Assembly: GCF_010614805.1 (NCBI RefSeq)
Contig: NZ_JAAFZC010000001.1
Location: forward strand, 1,962,001-2,026,000
From: Pseudooceanicola aestuarii
GTDB taxonomy: Bacteria > Pseudomonadota > Alphaproteobacteria > Rhodobacterales > Rhodobacteraceae
Reading direction: 5' to 3'
Length of the DNA: 64,000 bases
The notes below the pieces were generated by a model. The model searched no databases, was not told the origin of the DNA, and saw only the letters and a list, made by a program, of their open reading frames with translations. This document shows, piece by piece, positions 44,803 to 54,032 of this stretch. Both the position numbers and the translations under genes were made by a program. Each line of letters starts with the position of its first letter. Position 1 is the first letter of the stretch.

Positions 44803-46095
44803 ATGGCCCGCGCCCCAAGACGCGCCCGCAGCGACACCCTCCCGGACCGCACCGCCATGTCCGGCGCCGAAGCCGTTGCCAGCGGTACGGCGGCGGCAGG
44901 GCTGGTGCTGGGCGCCCTGACCACCGACAGGGCCGGCGCGTCCGAGGTCCAGCCCATCGCCCCTTCCGGCACCGCTCCGCGCATCGATGCGGACAGCGGC
45001 ATGGCCGCCGGGCGCGATGCGCGAATTCAGGAAGATGCGCGAATTCAGAAAAGTGAGACCGCCGCCCGGGACGGCGCCGCGGCCAAGCCGCGGGCACCTG
45101 ACGAACCGGTCCTGATGGCGCAGAATGCCTCCCGCGCTGGCTCCTCCGGCGACACGGATCCGCACCATTCCTACGCGCCAGGGCATGGGGCCTCTGCCCC
45201 TGCGCCCTGGGCGCCGGAAGGGGCGGTGCCTGCGGCGTCGCTGGCCCAGGATGGCTCTTCTGGTGGCGGTCAGGGCGCCTCTTCGGAGGAGGGAGTAGAA
45301 GATACCGCGGCCTCGTCTGCGGGAGGGTCTGTCGCAGAGGCCACGGAAACGACGACCGCCCCGGCACTGACGTCACCGCAATTGAAGGAAGATCTGCCCC
45401 AGGTTCTGGCAGCCCGGATCGAACAACAGGTGAGCCAGGTTTCAGACCTCGCCGCTGTGACCCTGCCGACCTTGCCGGGCGCCGACATCCAACTTGTCGG
45501 CCCTGTCCCTGACAGCGCCGACCCGATGAGCGACCTCGGCGCATTGCTGGTTGACGTCCCGGTCCCCTTGAGGCTGCCGGTCGACACGGTCGCGACTGTT
45601 CTGCCGGTGGCTGGAGCCTCGGTTCAACAAGCCACCGGCACGGAGCTGCCTGCCCTGCCGGCGCTTCCGTTGCCGATCGGCGAAACATTCGGAGCCGGGC
45701 AGAATACGGTTGTGCAGATCGCCGATCCCGAGATTGCCGCGAACCTCTTGAATCCTCGGGATTTGACGGAACAGCCGATAACCGGGGTCTTGTCCCAGAT
45801 CGCCAATATTCCCGAGACGGTTCTCGGCGCTGATCGCGACGCGGCCGGCAGCGATTTTCTGACCGAAACCTTCTACGAGGACGGGCGGTCGGACACCGAA
45901 AACGTTACGCCTGCCGCACTGGCCGCAGAAGACATAGCCGCCCAACCTTTCGCCCTTTCGGCAGAAGACACCGTCGAGCTTGTCACCCCGGACCTCGCGG
46001 GGATCTCGTTTATCGGACAATCCATCGTCGATGCCGTGGACACACCATATGAGCCATCCGCGCTGCACGTCACTAGCCCCTTCGGGATGGTGTGA
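44803..46095 (+). CDS. Unrecognised 430-residue acidic protein of the secretion locus
   Basis: I do not recognise a family. Residues 1-20 are Arg-rich, followed by a weakly hydrophobic Ala/Gly stretch (about 22-42). The rest is acidic and rich in Ala, Pro and Val, with a low-complexity Ser/Gly/Glu region (about 145-185) and a later part with repeated hydrophobic-Pro segments (LPALPALPLP). No RTX repeats, Cys or enzyme motifs are seen. An 18-nt tandem duplication lies in the N-terminal third. The ATG is 15 bp after the HlyD stop with GAAAGGA, so it is in the same operon. It may be a second secretion substrate, a surface component or a structural accessory. Confidence 0.7.
   Translation: MARAPRRARSDTLPDRTAMSGAEAVASGTAAAGLVLGALTTDRAGASEVQPIAPSGTAPRIDADSGMAAGRDARIQEDARIQKSETAARDGAAAKPRAPDEPVLMAQNASRAGSSGDTDPHHSYAPGHGASAPAPWAPEGAVPAASLAQDGSSGGGQGASSEEGVEDTAASSAGGSVAEATETTTAPALTSPQLKEDLPQVLAARIEQQVSQVSDLAAVTLPTLPGADIQLVGPVPDSADPMSDLGALLVDVPVPLRLPVDTVATVLPVAGASVQQATGTELPALPALPLPIGETFGAGQNTVVQIADPEIAANLLNPRDLTEQPITGVLSQIANIPETVLGADRDAAGSDFLTETFYEDGRSDTENVTPAALAAEDIAAQPFALSAEDTVELVTPDLAGISFIGQSIVDAVDTPYEPSALHVTSPFGMV
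45016..45048 (+). repeat. Short tandem duplication inside the 430-residue gene
   Basis: The 15-base unit GATGCGCGAATTCAG occurs at 45016-45030 and 45034-45048, an 18-nt period that keeps the frame and duplicates the residues DARIQ(E/K). It looks like recent slippage in a fast-evolving, low-constraint region. Confidence 0.75.
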
Positions 46096-46552
46096 TCGTC
46101 AAGGCAGGCCTGGCGGACCGAGATCCAGTCGATCCCGCCCCGAGGCACTCCGGGCCGAACTGCCATGGATGTCCGACGACTTCAGGCTGCGCGAAGAGAC
46201 CCTCGCGGCCTCGTCGCCTGTGTCGTTTGGTCTGAATAGGCAAGGTTGAAAACCTGCTGGCACACCGTGCGAGTTTGGCCCCTTCTGTCGAAGATGGAAA
46301 ATGCGAAACAGCCGAAAATATTGGAGGCGAGTACCGGAATCGAACCGGTGTACACGGATTTGCAATCCGGTTGCGCCGTTGATTTTATTGGGTTTTTATG
46401 TAAACCGGCCAGCAAGGCGGTCGTGAGAAATCAGTGGGTTAGCCGAAAGCCTGTAAACCTCTTTTCCCGCCACACGGCTCGGCCGGGAGAGAGGGGCAAC
46501 TGCCTGTCAGGGCGTGATCCTGGCCGCAGCTTGCCCGCATTGCAAGGCCTTC
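46096..46552. other. Gap between the secretion and polysaccharide operons
   Basis: 457 bp between two convergent operons. It contains the tRNA-Cys fragment (46322-46371) followed by an AT-rich patch (46380-46405). No gene or clear intrinsic terminator was seen. Open frames across it translate the tRNA-derived sequence and are not real. Confidence 0.6.
46322..46371 (-). pseudogene. 3' fragment of tRNA-Cys(GCA), probable attachment-site scar
   Basis: Read on the minus strand, this has a tRNA-Cys anticodon arm (stem CCGGA/TCCGT around TTGCAAA, anticodon GCA), a 4-5-nt variable loop, a T arm (ACCGG-TTCGATT-CCGGT), the 3' acceptor strand ACTCGCC, discriminator T and an encoded CCA. The 5' acceptor strand GGCGAGT and a D arm are absent from the next 90 bases, where the sequence turns AT-rich. 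It is therefore a 3' tRNA half, the usual core left at one end of an integrated element. Confidence 0.8.
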
Positions 46553-47434
46553 CTACTGGTCTTCGCCCGAGGAGACTTCGCCCAGATAATGCCCGTAGGC
46601 ATTCTTCCCGAACAGCTTCGCGCGGTCTGACAGGGCAGCTCCGTCGATGAACCCCATCTTATGCGCGATCTCGTCTGGGGAGCCAACCTGCTGGCCCTGC
46701 CGCTCGGTCAGGGTTCGCACGAAGTTCCCTGCGTCGAGAAGGCTGCCATGCGTGCCGGTGTCGAGCCAGGCGTGGCCACGGCCGAGCGCCTCGACAGCCA
46801 GCAGCCCCTCGTCGAGGTATTGTTGAAGGAGGTCAGTGATCTCCAACTCTCCGCGGGCCGAGGGTTGCACCCGGGCCGCGCGCTCCGGAGCACTGCCATC
46901 GAGGAAGTAGAGACCAGTGACGGCGTGGCGAGAGGGCGGGTTGTTGGGCTTCTCGACGATCTTCTGCGCCGTTCCGTCTGCCGCGAAGTCGACGACGCCG
47001 TATCGCTCGGGGTCGGTCACCCGGTAGCCGAAGATCGTCCCACCGGTTTCGCGCGCATCGGCGGTCGCCAGCTTCTCGGGCAGGCCGTGGCCAAAGAAGA
47101 TGTTGTCGCCCAGCACCAGCGCCGACGGAGCCCCGGCCAGAAATTCGTCGGCGAGCAAATAGGCCTGCGCGAGCCCGTCTGGCGAGGGCTGCTCGATATA
47201 GGTGAAGGAGAGGCCCCACTGGCTGCCGTCGCCCATCAGGCGCTTGAACTGTTCCTGATCCTGAGGGGTGGTAATGATGGCGATCTCGCGAATGCCGGTC
47301 AGCATCAGAACCGAAAGCGGGTAGTAGATCATCGGCTTGTCGTAGATCGGCAGTAGCTGCTTCGATACTCCCATGGTGATGGGGAAGAGCCGCGTGCCGG
47401 AGCCCCCGGCGAGGATAATGCCCTTGCGTTTCAA
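46553..47434 (-). CDS. rmlA: Glucose-1-phosphate thymidylyltransferase
   Basis: Makes dTDP-glucose from dTTP and glucose-1-phosphate; first step of dTDP-rhamnose and of the dTDP-amino-sugar branch here. 293 residues, normal for RmlA. Motifs: GIILAGGSGTRLFPIT, SKQLLPIYDKPMIYYPLS, and LGDNIFFGHGL with the metal-binding Asp. It starts with TTG at 47434, overlapping the rmlD stop by 4 nt (TTGA) after a GGGAG ribosome site. It is the last gene of the operon, about 180 bp from the tRNA scar. Confidence 0.95.
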   Translation of the reverse strand: MKRKGIILAGGSGTRLFPITMGVSKQLLPIYDKPMIYYPLSVLMLTGIREIAIITTPQDQEQFKRLMGDGSQWGLSFTYIEQPSPDGLAQAYLLADEFLAGAPSALVLGDNIFFGHGLPEKLATADARETGGTIFGYRVTDPERYGVVDFAADGTAQKIVEKPNNPPSRHAVTGLYFLDGSAPERAARVQPSARGELEITDLLQQYLDEGLLAVEALGRGHAWLDTGTHGSLLDAGNFVRTLTERQGQQVGSPDEIAHKMGFIDGAALSDRAKLFGKNAYGHYLGEVSSGEDQ

Positions 47435-48288
47435 TCTCTTGCTCCCAATTCGTGCAATATGTGGTTCAGATCCTCCCGCCAGCCTGGCCGGGGGATGCCG
47501 AAGGTCTTCTCCGTCGTCGCGCACTCCAGCCGGGAGTTCAGCGGCCGGGGCGCCGGCGTGGGGTAGTCGCGGCTGGGGATCGGGGTGACGGCGACCTCGC
47601 GGCCGGCCGCCTCGAAGATGGCGCGGGCGAAGCCGGCCCAGCTAACCTCCGGCGTGCCGGAGAAATGGTGGATGCCCGAGGGAGCCGTGCCGTCGCGCAG
47701 CTGCTCCGAGATCGTCAGCACGGCGCGGGCGATGGAAGCGGCGGGGGTCGGGCCGCCGATCTGGTCGTCGACCACGTTCAGTGCATCGCGCGTCTCCGAC
47801 AGCCGCAGCATGGTCTTCACGAAGTTCTGCCCGTGGGCGGAGAAGACCCAGGAGGTGCGAAGGATTGCGTGGCGTCCCCCGGCCGCTGTCACGGCCTTTT
47901 CGCCGGCCAGCTTGGTCGATCCGTAGACACCGAGCGGTTGCGGCGTATCGCCGGGCCGCCACGGCCTCTCCCCGCTGCCATCGAAGACATAATCGGTGGA
48001 GATATGAACGAAGCTCGCGCCGATCTCGCGCGCCGCCTCGGCGATGATGCCGGGGGCGGTGGCGTTGATGGCATGGGCCAGCTCCGGCTCGCTCTCGGCC
48101 GTGTCGACGGCGGTGTAGGCGGCGGCGTTGATTATGCGGCGGGCACCGCTTTCCAGAACCGCAGCGCGGCAGGCCTCGGCATCGGTCAGATCGGCGGTGC
48201 TCCGGTCAAGGAACTGCGCGCAGGGGGCGAGGCGGGACAGCTCGCGGGCAACCTGCCCGGTGGCGCCGAAGACCAGCAGATCGCTCAT
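47431..48288 (-). CDS. rmlD: dTDP-4-dehydrorhamnose reductase
   Basis: Last enzyme of dTDP-L-rhamnose synthesis; reduces dTDP-4-dehydrorhamnose with NAD(P)H. 285 residues. It has the Rossmann motif [14 protein letters not shown] at the N-terminus and the [12 protein letters not shown] active-site Tyr/Lys. The ATG at 48288 overlaps the rmlB stop by 4 nt. An in-frame extension upstream is only the antisense reading of rmlB. Confidence 0.94.
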   Translation of the reverse strand: MSDLLVFGATGQVARELSRLAPCAQFLDRSTADLTDAEACRAAVLESGARRIINAAAYTAVDTAESEPELAHAINATAPGIIAEAAREIGASFVHISTDYVFDGSGERPWRPGDTPQPLGVYGSTKLAGEKAVTAAGGRHAILRTSWVFSAHGQNFVKTMLRLSETRDALNVVDDQIGGPTPAASIARAVLTISEQLRDGTAPSGIHHFSGTPEVSWAGFARAIFEAAGREVAVTPIPSRDYPTPAPRPLNSRLECATTEKTFGIPRPGWREDLNHILHELGARD

Positions 48289-49325
48289 GCCTTCGTCCCC
48301 AGCCTGCGGCCGACCCCCTCGCGGTCCAGCAGGGGGCGCCACCAGGCCTCGTTGTCGAGATACCAGCGGACTGTCCGGGCGATGCCCTCCTCGACCGTGA
48401 CCGAGGGCCGCCAGCCCAGCTCCTTGCGGATGCGCGTCGGGTCGATGGCATAGCGCTGGTCGTGGCCGGGCCGGTCGGTGACGAAGGTGATCAGGCGGTC
48501 ATGGGGCGCGCCCTCGGGGCGCAGCGTGTCCAGCTCGGCGCAGATCATGCGCACGAGGTCGATGTTCGCCGCCTCGTTCTCGCCGCCGATGTTGTAGGTG
48601 CGGCCGACCTCGCCCCGTTGCAGCACGGTGAGCAGGGCATCCGCATGGTCCTCGACGAAGAGCCAGTCGCGCACGTTGCTGCCGTCGCCGTAGACCGGGA
48701 TCGGCTCCCCAGCGAGGGCGCGCAGGATCACTACCGGGATCAGCTTTTCGGGAAAGTGGAAAGGGCCATAATTGTTGGAGCAATTGGTGACCAGGACCGG
48801 CAGGCCGTAGGTCTCGCCCCAGGCGCGCACAAGATGGTCGGAGGCAGCCTTGGAGGCGGAGTAAGGGGAGCGCGGATCGTAGGGCGTGTTTTCGGTGAAC
48901 TTGCCAGTGGGGCCGAGGCTGCCATAGACCTCGTCCGTCGAGATGTGGTGAAAGCGGAATCCGTCGGGCTTGCCGGTCGCCTGCCAATGGGTGCGTGCGG
49001 CCTCCAGCAGGTTGAAGGTGCCGGTCACATTGGTCTCGATGAAGAGCGCGGGGCCATCGATGGAGCGGTCCACGTGGCTCTCTGCCGCGAGGTGCATCAC
49101 GGCATCGGGGCGGTGAGCGGCGAAGATCCGGTCGAAAGCCGGGCGGTCGCGGATGTCGGCCTGCTCGAAGGCGTATAAGGGGCTCTCCGCAACCGAGGAG
49201 AGGCTCTCGAGGTTCGCGGCATAGGTCAGCGCGTCGAGGTTCACCACCTCGTGGCCGGCCTCAACCGCCTGCCGCACCACGGCCGAGCCGATGAACCCCG
49301 CGCCACCGGTGATCAGGATCTTCAT
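48285..49325 (-). CDS. rmlB: dTDP-glucose 4,6-dehydratase
   Basis: Converts dTDP-glucose to dTDP-4-keto-6-deoxyglucose, the branch point for both rhamnose and the 3-amino sugar made by this operon. Extended SDR of 346 residues: [13 protein letters not shown] at the N-terminus, the STDEVYG motif with the catalytic Thr-Asp-Glu, and [15 protein letters not shown]. Overlaps its neighbours rmlD and rmlC by 4 nt on each side. Confidence 0.96.
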   Translation of the reverse strand: MKILITGGAGFIGSAVVRQAVEAGHEVVNLDALTYAANLESLSSVAESPLYAFEQADIRDRPAFDRIFAAHRPDAVMHLAAESHVDRSIDGPALFIETNVTGTFNLLEAARTHWQATGKPDGFRFHHISTDEVYGSLGPTGKFTENTPYDPRSPYSASKAASDHLVRAWGETYGLPVLVTNCSNNYGPFHFPEKLIPVVILRALAGEPIPVYGDGSNVRDWLFVEDHADALLTVLQRGEVGRTYNIGGENEAANIDLVRMICAELDTLRPEGAPHDRLITFVTDRPGHDQRYAIDPTRIRKELGWRPSVTVEEGIARTVRWYLDNEAWWRPLLDREGVGRRLGTKA

Positions 49326-49894
49326 GGTGCGGTCTCCTCGTAGGTGAAGGGCGTGTCGACACCGCTCAGCCGGGGTGCCGCGCGATCTTTGTCCGACAGG
49401 ATCGGATCAGTGCCATCCAAGCCCCAGTCGATGCCGATCTCCGGGTCCTCCCAGGCCACCGCGCCCTCGGTCTCGGGGGCGTAATAATCGGAGCATTTGT
49501 AGACGATCTCGGTGTTAGGCTCCCGGGTGACGAACCCATGGGCGAAGCCGGCTGGGATCAGGAGCTGATGGCCGTTCTCGGCGCTGAGCTCAAAGCCTCC
49601 CCATTGACCATAGGTCGGCGATCCCCGGCGCAGATCAACAACCACGTCGAAGAGCCGGCCGCGCCCGCAGCGCACCAGCTTGGCCTGCGCATGGGGCGGG
49701 GCCTGAAAGTGCAAGCCGCGAAGGGTGCTCGGCGTGGCGGAAAGGGAGTGATTGTCCTGCACCCAGTCGATGGCGATGCCCTGGTCTTCGTAGGCCTTCC
49801 GGTTCCAGATTTCTGCGAAGAAGCCCCGATGGTCGCCGAAGCGGCGAGGTTCGATGAGGCGGAGGCCTGGGAGGGGGCTATCCGAGATATTCAT
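49322..49894 (-). CDS. rmlC: dTDP-4-dehydrorhamnose 3,5-epimerase
   Basis: Cupin-fold epimerase of 190 residues. RmlC motifs are intact: [20 protein letters not shown], the active-site His in [19 protein letters not shown], and [18 protein letters not shown]. It acts between RmlB and RmlD. First gene of the compact rmlCBDA block, 37 bp after the polymerase gene. Confidence 0.95.
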   Translation of the reverse strand: MNISDSPLPGLRLIEPRRFGDHRGFFAEIWNRKAYEDQGIAIDWVQDNHSLSATPSTLRGLHFQAPPHAQAKLVRCGRGRLFDVVVDLRRGSPTYGQWGGFELSAENGHQLLIPAGFAHGFVTREPNTEIVYKCSDYYAPETEGAVAWEDPEIGIDWGLDGTDPILSDKDRAAPRLSGVDTPFTYEETAP

Positions 49895-49931
49895 GGTGAC
49901 CTTTCGAAGAGTTCTTGCCTCGGGGCGGCCC

Positions 49932-50999
49932 TCAAAGCCCGGACCAGAGTGAATTCGGAAACCCGAAGAGCCATGAATTGTAGGGGAGGTAACACTGCTG
50001 GAAGTGGTAAGACACGGAGGTCCAGACGGTGAACATGAGGGCGAGGCCGATATAGGGCAGGAGGGTCATGAGCTTGCGGTTCGGGATGTCCAGGAAAGGA
50101 ACGCGAGCAAAAATCATCGCCTGAACCGGGATCAGGAAATATCCCAGCCGGTCGCCGATGACGGAAGAAACCGGGACGAGGGCGATCAGCAGGACCATCG
50201 CCATCGAGAACAGGTGTGCGAGAGCGAAGTCGCTCGGAAACTGACGGCGCCAAGGCCGGCGCAGGAAGAGGAAGAAGAACAGTCCGCTGAGAACCAAGAC
50301 GCCGACCCGGAAAGCGGCACCCGCGGCATCCACCCCGGTGCCAACGTAGCGATCGACGGCAATCTCGGCGGCATCCCCGCCCGACAGAAGCAAGACGCCG
50401 GGGATGGCAAGAACCGCGGCAAGCATGATGCGGGATCTGGCGTAATTGCCGGTCGCGAGGGGCAGCAGGATCAGAAACACGGCGGCGCTGGAATGGAAGC
50501 CGCTCGCAAGCACGATCCAGACGGCGCACCATACCGGCTTGCGGTCGATGAAGGCCGCAAGAGCGACACATAGCAGGCCGACCCCGGCACCTTGCCTGAT
50601 CGCCGACATCGGCATGTTGATGATCAGTATTGGGAAGAGCAGGACGAGGAAGGCCAGCGGGTTGGGTTGTCGGCGGGCCAGCAGATGGACACCGACGAAG
50701 AAAATTGCTGAAGAAATTACGTTCGCGACAGGGTAGGGGATGTTCTGGGTGTTCATGAGGTAGAGGATGCTCCACCACAATGGCTCCCCCCCTTCCAGAG
50801 CGAGCTGCAATGATGGCCTATCGGCTTTGAGATACTGGAAGTAGTATCCGCTCCAATCGCAGCCGACTTCGAAACGAAAGGCCGAGAAAACGAAGATGAG
50901 CAGCAGGGTTACGCCATAGACCTGGCGCTTCACCAAGGCGCGTCGGCCCAGTTGAAAGGGGAGGAGGAAGAGGCCATAGGTCGCAAGAAGGTAGGTCAA
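49932..50999 (-). CDS. EpsG-family membrane protein, probable polysaccharide polymerase
   Basis: Protein of 355 residues with about ten membrane helices and the EpsG landmarks: FRFEVGCDWSGYYFQY near residue 50 and MSAIRQGAGVGLLCVALAAF near residue 155. EpsG proteins take the place of Wzy and polymerise lipid-linked repeat units on the periplasmic face. It starts with TTG at 50999, overlapping the upstream glycosyltransferase stop by 4 nt. No other polymerase candidate is in the cluster. Confidence 0.87.
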   Translation of the reverse strand: MTYLLATYGLFLLPFQLGRRALVKRQVYGVTLLLIFVFSAFRFEVGCDWSGYYFQYLKADRPSLQLALEGGEPLWWSILYLMNTQNIPYPVANVISSAIFFVGVHLLARRQPNPLAFLVLLFPILIINMPMSAIRQGAGVGLLCVALAAFIDRKPVWCAVWIVLASGFHSSAAVFLILLPLATGNYARSRIMLAAVLAIPGVLLLSGGDAAEIAVDRYVGTGVDAAGAAFRVGVLVLSGLFFFLFLRRPWRRQFPSDFALAHLFSMAMVLLIALVPVSSVIGDRLGYFLIPVQAMIFARVPFLDIPNRKLMTLLPYIGLALMFTVWTSVSYHFQQCYLPYNSWLFGFPNSLWSGL

Positions 51000-52087
51000 G
51001 ACTTTCCCCGTTCCGCAATCGACCGTATCATTCGCGCTACCTTCGGGCCCCAGACCTGAAGGGAGTAATGCTCTTCGACTTTCCTGCGCCCTGCTTCCCC
51101 CATCCGACGCCGCAACTCAGGGTCCTGAATGAGTGTGGCAAGCGCGGCGCGCCACTCAGTCTCGTTGCTGGCCAGGAAGCCGTTTACACCGTGCTCGACA
51201 ATTTCGGCATTCACACCAACCGGGGAGGCGATGACCGGAAGACCGCAGGCCATGTACTGGATCAGCTTGTAGCCGCATTTGCCGCGCGCCCAGGGCGTGT
51301 CGGTCAGGGGCATGACGCCGATATCCATCTGTTGGATCATCTCCACCTCGGTGTCCTCCGCCCAGGGCAAGATGTCGACCAGGGGATGGGGCGCGTCGCG
51401 TCCTGCACCCACCGCACTGATCCGGGCACCAGTGGCCGCCGCAGTCTCGGTGAAGAGTGGCAACATCGGCACCATGTAGTCGGACCAGGTGCCGGGCGTG
51501 CCAATCCACCCCATCACGGCCGGGCTCCAGGCACGAGGCTCCGGCGATGGCCGATAGACCGAGGCATCGACGACAGTCGGCACGATCTCGACGCGCCGGG
51601 CCCCGGCCTTCCGAGCACGATCCGCGAGATATCGATTACCGGCCGTGACCAGGGCGGCCGACGCCATGAGCCGGTCCAGTTTGCGCCCGAGGATATGCCT
51701 TACCAAGGCAGAGCGGTGCATGTCATAGCGATGGAACACGGCATCGTCGAAGTCGACGATCATCGGGATGTTCCGAGACAGAAAGGTCCGCTCCAGTGGC
51801 CAGGGCAGCCAGGGAAGGGCTTCTTTTTCCAACCAGGCGGCATCGGCTTGTGATGCCGCTCGCAGCTGCCGAAGCCGCCGCAGATAGGCTCTCGCCGTCG
51901 GCGTCAGGACGGATTGGCCCGAATAGAGGCGCTCGAGATAACTTGCGTCAAAGAAGGGGCAGACAGTCGCCGTCACGCCCTCAGCGCTCAAGGCTTCCGC
52001 ATACTGCAGCATCCTGAGCCGGCTGGAAGCGCCTGACCGGTCGTATCGAGTGAGCATCGGGACGTTCACGAGACTGATGCCCGCCAT
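50996..52087 (-). CDS. Glycosyltransferase, GT4-like
   Basis: Cytoplasmic GT-B glycosyltransferase of about 363 residues. It has an N-terminal segment LTRYDRSGASSRLRMLQYAE, and a C-terminal donor region with WARGKCGYKLIQYMACGLPVIASPVGVNAEIV, the GT4 acid/phosphate-binding pattern. The start is uncertain: the ATG at 52087 overlaps asnB by 22 nt and includes the first beta strand; the ATG at 52057 avoids the overlap. Adds one sugar of the repeat unit; donor unknown. Confidence 0.85.
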   Translation of the reverse strand: MAGISLVNVPMLTRYDRSGASSRLRMLQYAEALSAEGVTATVCPFFDASYLERLYSGQSVLTPTARAYLRRLRQLRAASQADAAWLEKEALPWLPWPLERTFLSRNIPMIVDFDDAVFHRYDMHRSALVRHILGRKLDRLMASAALVTAGNRYLADRARKAGARRVEIVPTVVDASVYRPSPEPRAWSPAVMGWIGTPGTWSDYMVPMLPLFTETAAATGARISAVGAGRDAPHPLVDILPWAEDTEVEMIQQMDIGVMPLTDTPWARGKCGYKLIQYMACGLPVIASPVGVNAEIVEHGVNGFLASNETEWRAALATLIQDPELRRRMGEAGRRKVEEHYSLQVWGPKVARMIRSIAERGKS

Positions 52088-54030
52088 GACATAAGCATCA
52101 GTATCGTCCAGAGTCTTTGCGTCCATTCCCTTCGCCCCGAGAGATGTTCCGCCCAGGCTTGTCGCACCGGAGCCGGGTCGAGCAGTCCGTCGCGGCGTAG
52201 CGCCTCTTCGGACAAGAGGTCTTCGGCCCACGAACGCAGAGGGCCACGAAGCCAGTCGCCGACAGGTATGCCGAATCCGACCTTGGGCCGCTCGATCAAT
52301 TCGCGAGGGACATGTTCGTAGAGGATCTGTCGCAGCGCCCATTTGCCCTCGCCTTGGCGGAGTTTCATGTGCAGGGGCAGGCGGGCAGAGGCTTCGAGGA
52401 CTTCTGGATCAAGGAAAGGCACCCGAGTCTCGAGGCTGACGGCCATGGCGGCGCGGTCCACTTTCGTCAGAATGTCGCCAGGCAGGTAACTCCGCATGTC
52501 CTGGAGCATCATGCTGCTGGCAGGATTGGGTTCGAGATCAGGGGGCAATGGGTCATCCAGGGTTGAAGTTGCGCGGGAGATCAGGTCTCGCACAATTTCC
52601 TCATCCGGCCAGATGGTGACGAGGCCTCGGTAAAGGTCGCCCATGGTGCGCACATCGCGCAGGATCGCCGCAAGCCGATGCGCCTTGTCACCGGGGTGAG
52701 AGAAACGCCCACCCGTCATCCGCCCCAGGCTGTCCCAGCCATGCGGCGGCAGGCTGGCCATGAGGTGCCCGATAGCCTTGCGCAGAGGATGCGGAACGCG
52801 CCGCAGAGCATTCCAGACCCGCGGCCCCCAGAGATAGCGGGTATATCCACCGAACAGCTCGTCTCCGGCATCACCGGACAGCGCCACGGTCACGTCGTTT
52901 CGTGCCGCCTTGCAGACCAGGTAGGTGGGGATCTGAGAGGAGTCCGCGAACGGCTCGTCATACATCGTTGGGAGGTCCGGAATGACTTCCCGCGCTTCCC
53001 TGTCGGTGACGGTCAGTTCGGTATGGTTCGTTCCGATATGCGCTGCGACCTCGGCGGCAAAGCGAGCCTCGGAATAGGCGGCATCTTCGAAACCGACTGT
53101 GAAGGTCCGGACCGGATTTGCGGACTGCGACTGCATCAATGCTACGATCAGGGAACTGTCCACGCCGCCGGAAAGGAACGCTCCGAGGGGCACGTCCGAA
53201 ATCAACTGCCGACCCACAGCTCGGCTCAGGGTCTGCTCGAGGTCCTGAAGGGCCTCTCCTTCCGTCGCATGGCGGTTCTGGGCTCCACGAGCGACAAGCT
53301 CCTCAAGAGACCAGTAGCGCGCGATGGCAATCGACCCATGGGAAGAACCGGGCCGCAACGGCTGCCTCGGAGGGGAGGCCGGAGGCGTGTCTCCGATCGT
53401 CAGGATCGTTCCGGGTTCAAGCTTGTAGAAGCCTGGGTGGATGCTGCGCGGAGCGGGGACGTAGCCAAACCTGAGATACTGATCCAGGGCCTCACGGCAG
53501 ACCCCGACCGGGAAGCCAGGATGGGGTCGCAAAGCCTTCAACTCCGATCCGAACACGAGTGACGTGCCGGCCCAGCCCCAGTAGAGCGGCTTCTCACCCA
53601 TCCGGTCCCTTGCCAAGCATAGCCTGCGCAGACGTCGATCCCAGAGCGCCAGGGCGAACATGCCCGCCGATCGCCGCAGGGTCTCCTCGAGGCCCCAATG
53701 ATCTACCCCGGCGAGCAGGGTCTCGGTGTCTGAGTGACCACGCCAGGTCGGCGCGGCCCCGGCTTGCTCGAGCTCATTTCGCAAGTCGAGGTGATTGTAA
53801 ATTTCACCATTGAAGGCGACCACGAAGCGCCCGGAACCGGAGTGCATCGGCTGCGCTCCGGCGGGGCTGAGATCGAGGATCGACAACCGACGGTGACCGA
53901 GAGCGATGTTGCCCTCCGACCAGCTTCCCTCCGCATCTGGGCCTCGGTGGGAGAGAGCCCCCGCCATGCGCGTCAGCACACCGCGTTCCGGTGTGCCCTG
54001 CCAATCAAGGACTCCGGTCAGACCGCACAT
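52066..54030 (-). CDS. asnB: Asparagine synthase-like amidotransferase
   Basis: Protein of 654 residues with an N-terminal glutaminase domain (Cys2 nucleophile in MCGLTGVLDW) and an ATP-pyrophosphatase domain carrying SGGVDSS. Homologues inside polysaccharide clusters (WbpS-type) amidate uronic acids of the repeat unit, here a likely target because the operon also encodes a UDP-sugar dehydrogenase and a uronate epimerase. True asparagine synthesis cannot be excluded. It lies 2 bp from the upstream glycosyltransferase gene. Confidence 0.9.
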   Translation of the reverse strand: MCGLTGVLDWQGTPERGVLTRMAGALSHRGPDAEGSWSEGNIALGHRRLSILDLSPAGAQPMHSGSGRFVVAFNGEIYNHLDLRNELEQAGAAPTWRGHSDTETLLAGVDHWGLEETLRRSAGMFALALWDRRLRRLCLARDRMGEKPLYWGWAGTSLVFGSELKALRPHPGFPVGVCREALDQYLRFGYVPAPRSIHPGFYKLEPGTILTIGDTPPASPPRQPLRPGSSHGSIAIARYWSLEELVARGAQNRHATEGEALQDLEQTLSRAVGRQLISDVPLGAFLSGGVDSSLIVALMQSQSANPVRTFTVGFEDAAYSEARFAAEVAAHIGTNHTELTVTDREAREVIPDLPTMYDEPFADSSQIPTYLVCKAARNDVTVALSGDAGDELFGGYTRYLWGPRVWNALRRVPHPLRKAIGHLMASLPPHGWDSLGRMTGGRFSHPGDKAHRLAAILRDVRTMGDLYRGLVTIWPDEEIVRDLISRATSTLDDPLPPDLEPNPASSMMLQDMRSYLPGDILTKVDRAAMAVSLETRVPFLDPEVLEASARLPLHMKLRQGEGKWALRQILYEHVPRELIERPKVGFGIPVGDWLRGPLRSWAEDLLSEEALRRDGLLDPAPVRQAWAEHLSGRREWTQRLWTILMLMSWRASVS

Positions 54031-54032
54031 TT

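Noticed and set aside
41426..46095. RTX toxin or protease of the type I system
   Set aside because: No GGxGxDxxx nonapeptide repeats and no protease motif in either candidate cargo.
46322..46410. Functional tRNA-Cys gene
   Set aside because: The 5' acceptor strand GGCGAGT and the D arm are missing. The nearest GGCCGGT is mismatched and about 14 nt too far away, so a cloverleaf cannot form.
46246..46650. Open frame of 134 codons on the plus strand
   Set aside because: Its only familiar part (STGIEPVYTDLQSG) is the well-known antisense translation of tRNA-type sequence; there is no gene-like context.
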